Shown here: positions 12,937-13,921 of the stretch, in pieces
How positions within the stretch are numbered: the stretch's first letter is position 1
How the letters are laid out: each line of letters starts with the position of its first letter
NCBI GenBank assembly: GCA_031264825.1
Contig: JAISDL010000006.1
Location: 1 to 13,921, forward strand
Length of the DNA stretch: 13,921 bases
Origin: Accumulibacter sp.
GTDB taxonomy: Bacteria > Pseudomonadota > Gammaproteobacteria > Burkholderiales > Rhodocyclaceae
Direction of reading: 5' to 3'
Program-made: the position numbers and the translations under genes
Notes under the pieces: model-generated
Seen by the model: the letters and a program-made list of their open reading frames with translations, nothing else
Told to the model about the DNA's origin: nothing
The model's database searches: none

Positions 12937-13921
12937 CCACGAGCATCGCATTCTTCAACAACGCGGGTGGTGTCGGCAAGACCTCGCTGGTCTACCACTG
13001 CGCCTGGATGTTTTCCGAGCAAGGCTACCGGGTGTTGGCGGTAGACCTCGACCCGCAGTCCAGTCTGTCGATCCTGGCGCTCCCCGAAGAGCGCCTGGAA
13101 ACCCTGTGGCCCGACGACGCGCACCCCGAAACCCTGCATGGGGCGGTGGCGCCCCTCTTTGACGGCACGGGCGACGTGCAGCCGGCGCATATCGAGTTGC
13201 TGAACCAGCAGCTCGGGCTACTGGTCGGCGACTTGGCGCTATCGCGTATCGAGGACGATTTGTCCGCCCAATGGCATCACTGTCTAGCGGGAGATGAGCG
13301 CGCGTTTCGCGTGACCACGGCTTTTTGGCGCGTGATCCATGAGGCGGCGCAACGGCATCGAGCCGACGTGGCCTTGATCGACGTGGGGCCGAACTTGGGC
13401 GCGATCAATCGCGCGACCTTGGTCGCGTCGAGCCACGTAGTCGTCCCCGTGGCTCCCGATCTTTTTTCTTTGCAGGGGCTGAGGAATCTGGGGCCGGTTT
13501 TGCGCCAGTGGCGCGACACATGGCGGCAGGCATTGCCCCAGGCAAGGGGTGCGTTGAAAGACAAGTTGCCGCAGGGAGAAATGAAGCCGATCGGCTACGT
13601 TTCAATGCTGCACGCCGAGCGTTTGGGGCGACCGACCAAGGCGTATGCGCGGTGGCAAGCCCGAATACCGGGTGCGTATCGTGGAAGCGTGCTGGGGAAC
13701 ACCGAAGAAAACAATCCGTCGGAATATCCGTCGGAAGATAAAAACCAGATTCATCGCATCAGGCATTACCGCAGCTTGATGCCGATGGCGATGGAAGCGC
13801 GCAAACCGATGTTCAGCCTGACCAGCGCCGACGGCGCGATTGGCGCGCATCAAAGCAATGTGCAACAATGCTATGCCGATATCGCGGCGCTGGTCGAGGA
13901 AATTGCCGTGCGGGCGGAAAT
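12933..13921 (+). CDS. ParA-like P-loop ATPase with altered Walker A (3' end outside window)
   Basis: The frame gives 329 codons to the window edge with no stop and appears to be within a few residues of its natural end. The N-terminus reads FFNNAGGVGKTSLVYH. The P-loop Lys16 is present, but the position of the ParA/MinD signature lysine (residue 11) is Ala. Walker A-prime VDLDPQ is at 37-42 and Walker B VALIDVGP at 145-152. The C-terminus (YRSLMPMAMEARKPMF, 279-294) matches a subfamily of 330-400 residue ParA proteins that I remember with NNKGGVGKT at the P-loop. The sequence differs strongly from the chromosomal ParA at 7028. GGAGA lies about 6 nt upstream, and the ATG overlaps the stop of the AlbA_2 gene. 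Its role within the cassette is unknown. Confidence 0.88.
   Translation, partial: MTTSIAFFNNAGGVGKTSLVYHCAWMFSEQGYRVLAVDLDPQSSLSILALPEERLETLWPDDAHPETLHGAVAPLFDGTGDVQPAHIELLNQQLGLLVGDLALSRIEDDLSAQWHHCLAGDERAFRVTTAFWRVIHEAAQRHRADVALIDVGPNLGAINRATLVASSHVVVPVAPDLFSLQGLRNLGPVLRQWRDTWRQALPQARGALKDKLPQGEMKPIGYVSMLHAERLGRPTKAYARWQARIPGAYRGSVLGNTEENNPSEYPSEDKNQIHRIRHYRSLMPMAMEARKPMFSLTSADGAIGAHQSNVQQCYADIAALVEEIAVRAE

Noticed and set aside
11668..12951. 427-codon minus-strand frame opposite the AlbA_2 gene
   Set aside because: It is a shadow of a gene with clear AlbA_2 and ATPase motifs and ATGA coupling.
13305..13320. Possible parS-like sequence (TTTCGCGTGA)
   Set aside because: Only the left half resembles parS. 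The right half does not complete the palindrome, and it lies within a coding region.

Overview
The window looks like chromosome from a high-GC proteobacterium, most likely a betaproteobacterium. This rests on the mnmG-rsmG-parA-parB order, ParB features such as PGKYQPRTRM followed by a long ENIQRE box, and a stand-alone RlmL-type THUMP methyltransferase without the RlmK half. I cannot place it to genus. A conserved housekeeping core (about 4463-11371) is flanked by two accessory stretches of different composition.

Left accessory stretch (1-4218). A possible transposase tail (2-73) is followed by a gene-free zone (74-636) holding a 9-mer-based inverted repeat, a REP-like hairpin and heptamer repeats. 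Three small plus-strand genes follow: a two-TM protein (637), a soluble 95-residue protein (1288) and an 85-residue two-TM protein (1641). Two unrelated Fic enzymes lie on the minus strand: a large Fic protein (2680-4218) and, downstream of it, a small class III Fic protein (1942-2559) closely resembling Neisseria NmFic with its autoinhibitory helix intact.

Core (4463-11371). mnmG and rsmG overlap by 4 nt and lead into parA and parB, giving tRNA wobble-uridine modification, 16S rRNA m7G methylation and chromosome segregation in one tightly packed unit. About 500 bp without a convincing gene follows, built largely of degenerate 7-nt repeats and a 48-bp exact direct repeat. Then come an SDR-fold NAD(P)-binding protein and an RlmL-like 23S rRNA methyltransferase, which ends at a strong hairpin.

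Right accessory stretch (11498-end). Three genes are coupled by two ATGA overlaps: an excisionase-like HTH protein, a Schlafen/AlbA_2 plus GHKL-ATPase protein, and a ParA-like ATPase in which the signature lysine of the deviant Walker A motif is alanine. The window ends just before the stop of the third gene. This cassette is the best candidate for an undescribed system. The Fic pair and the heptamer repeat family shared between distant intergenic regions are the next most interesting features.
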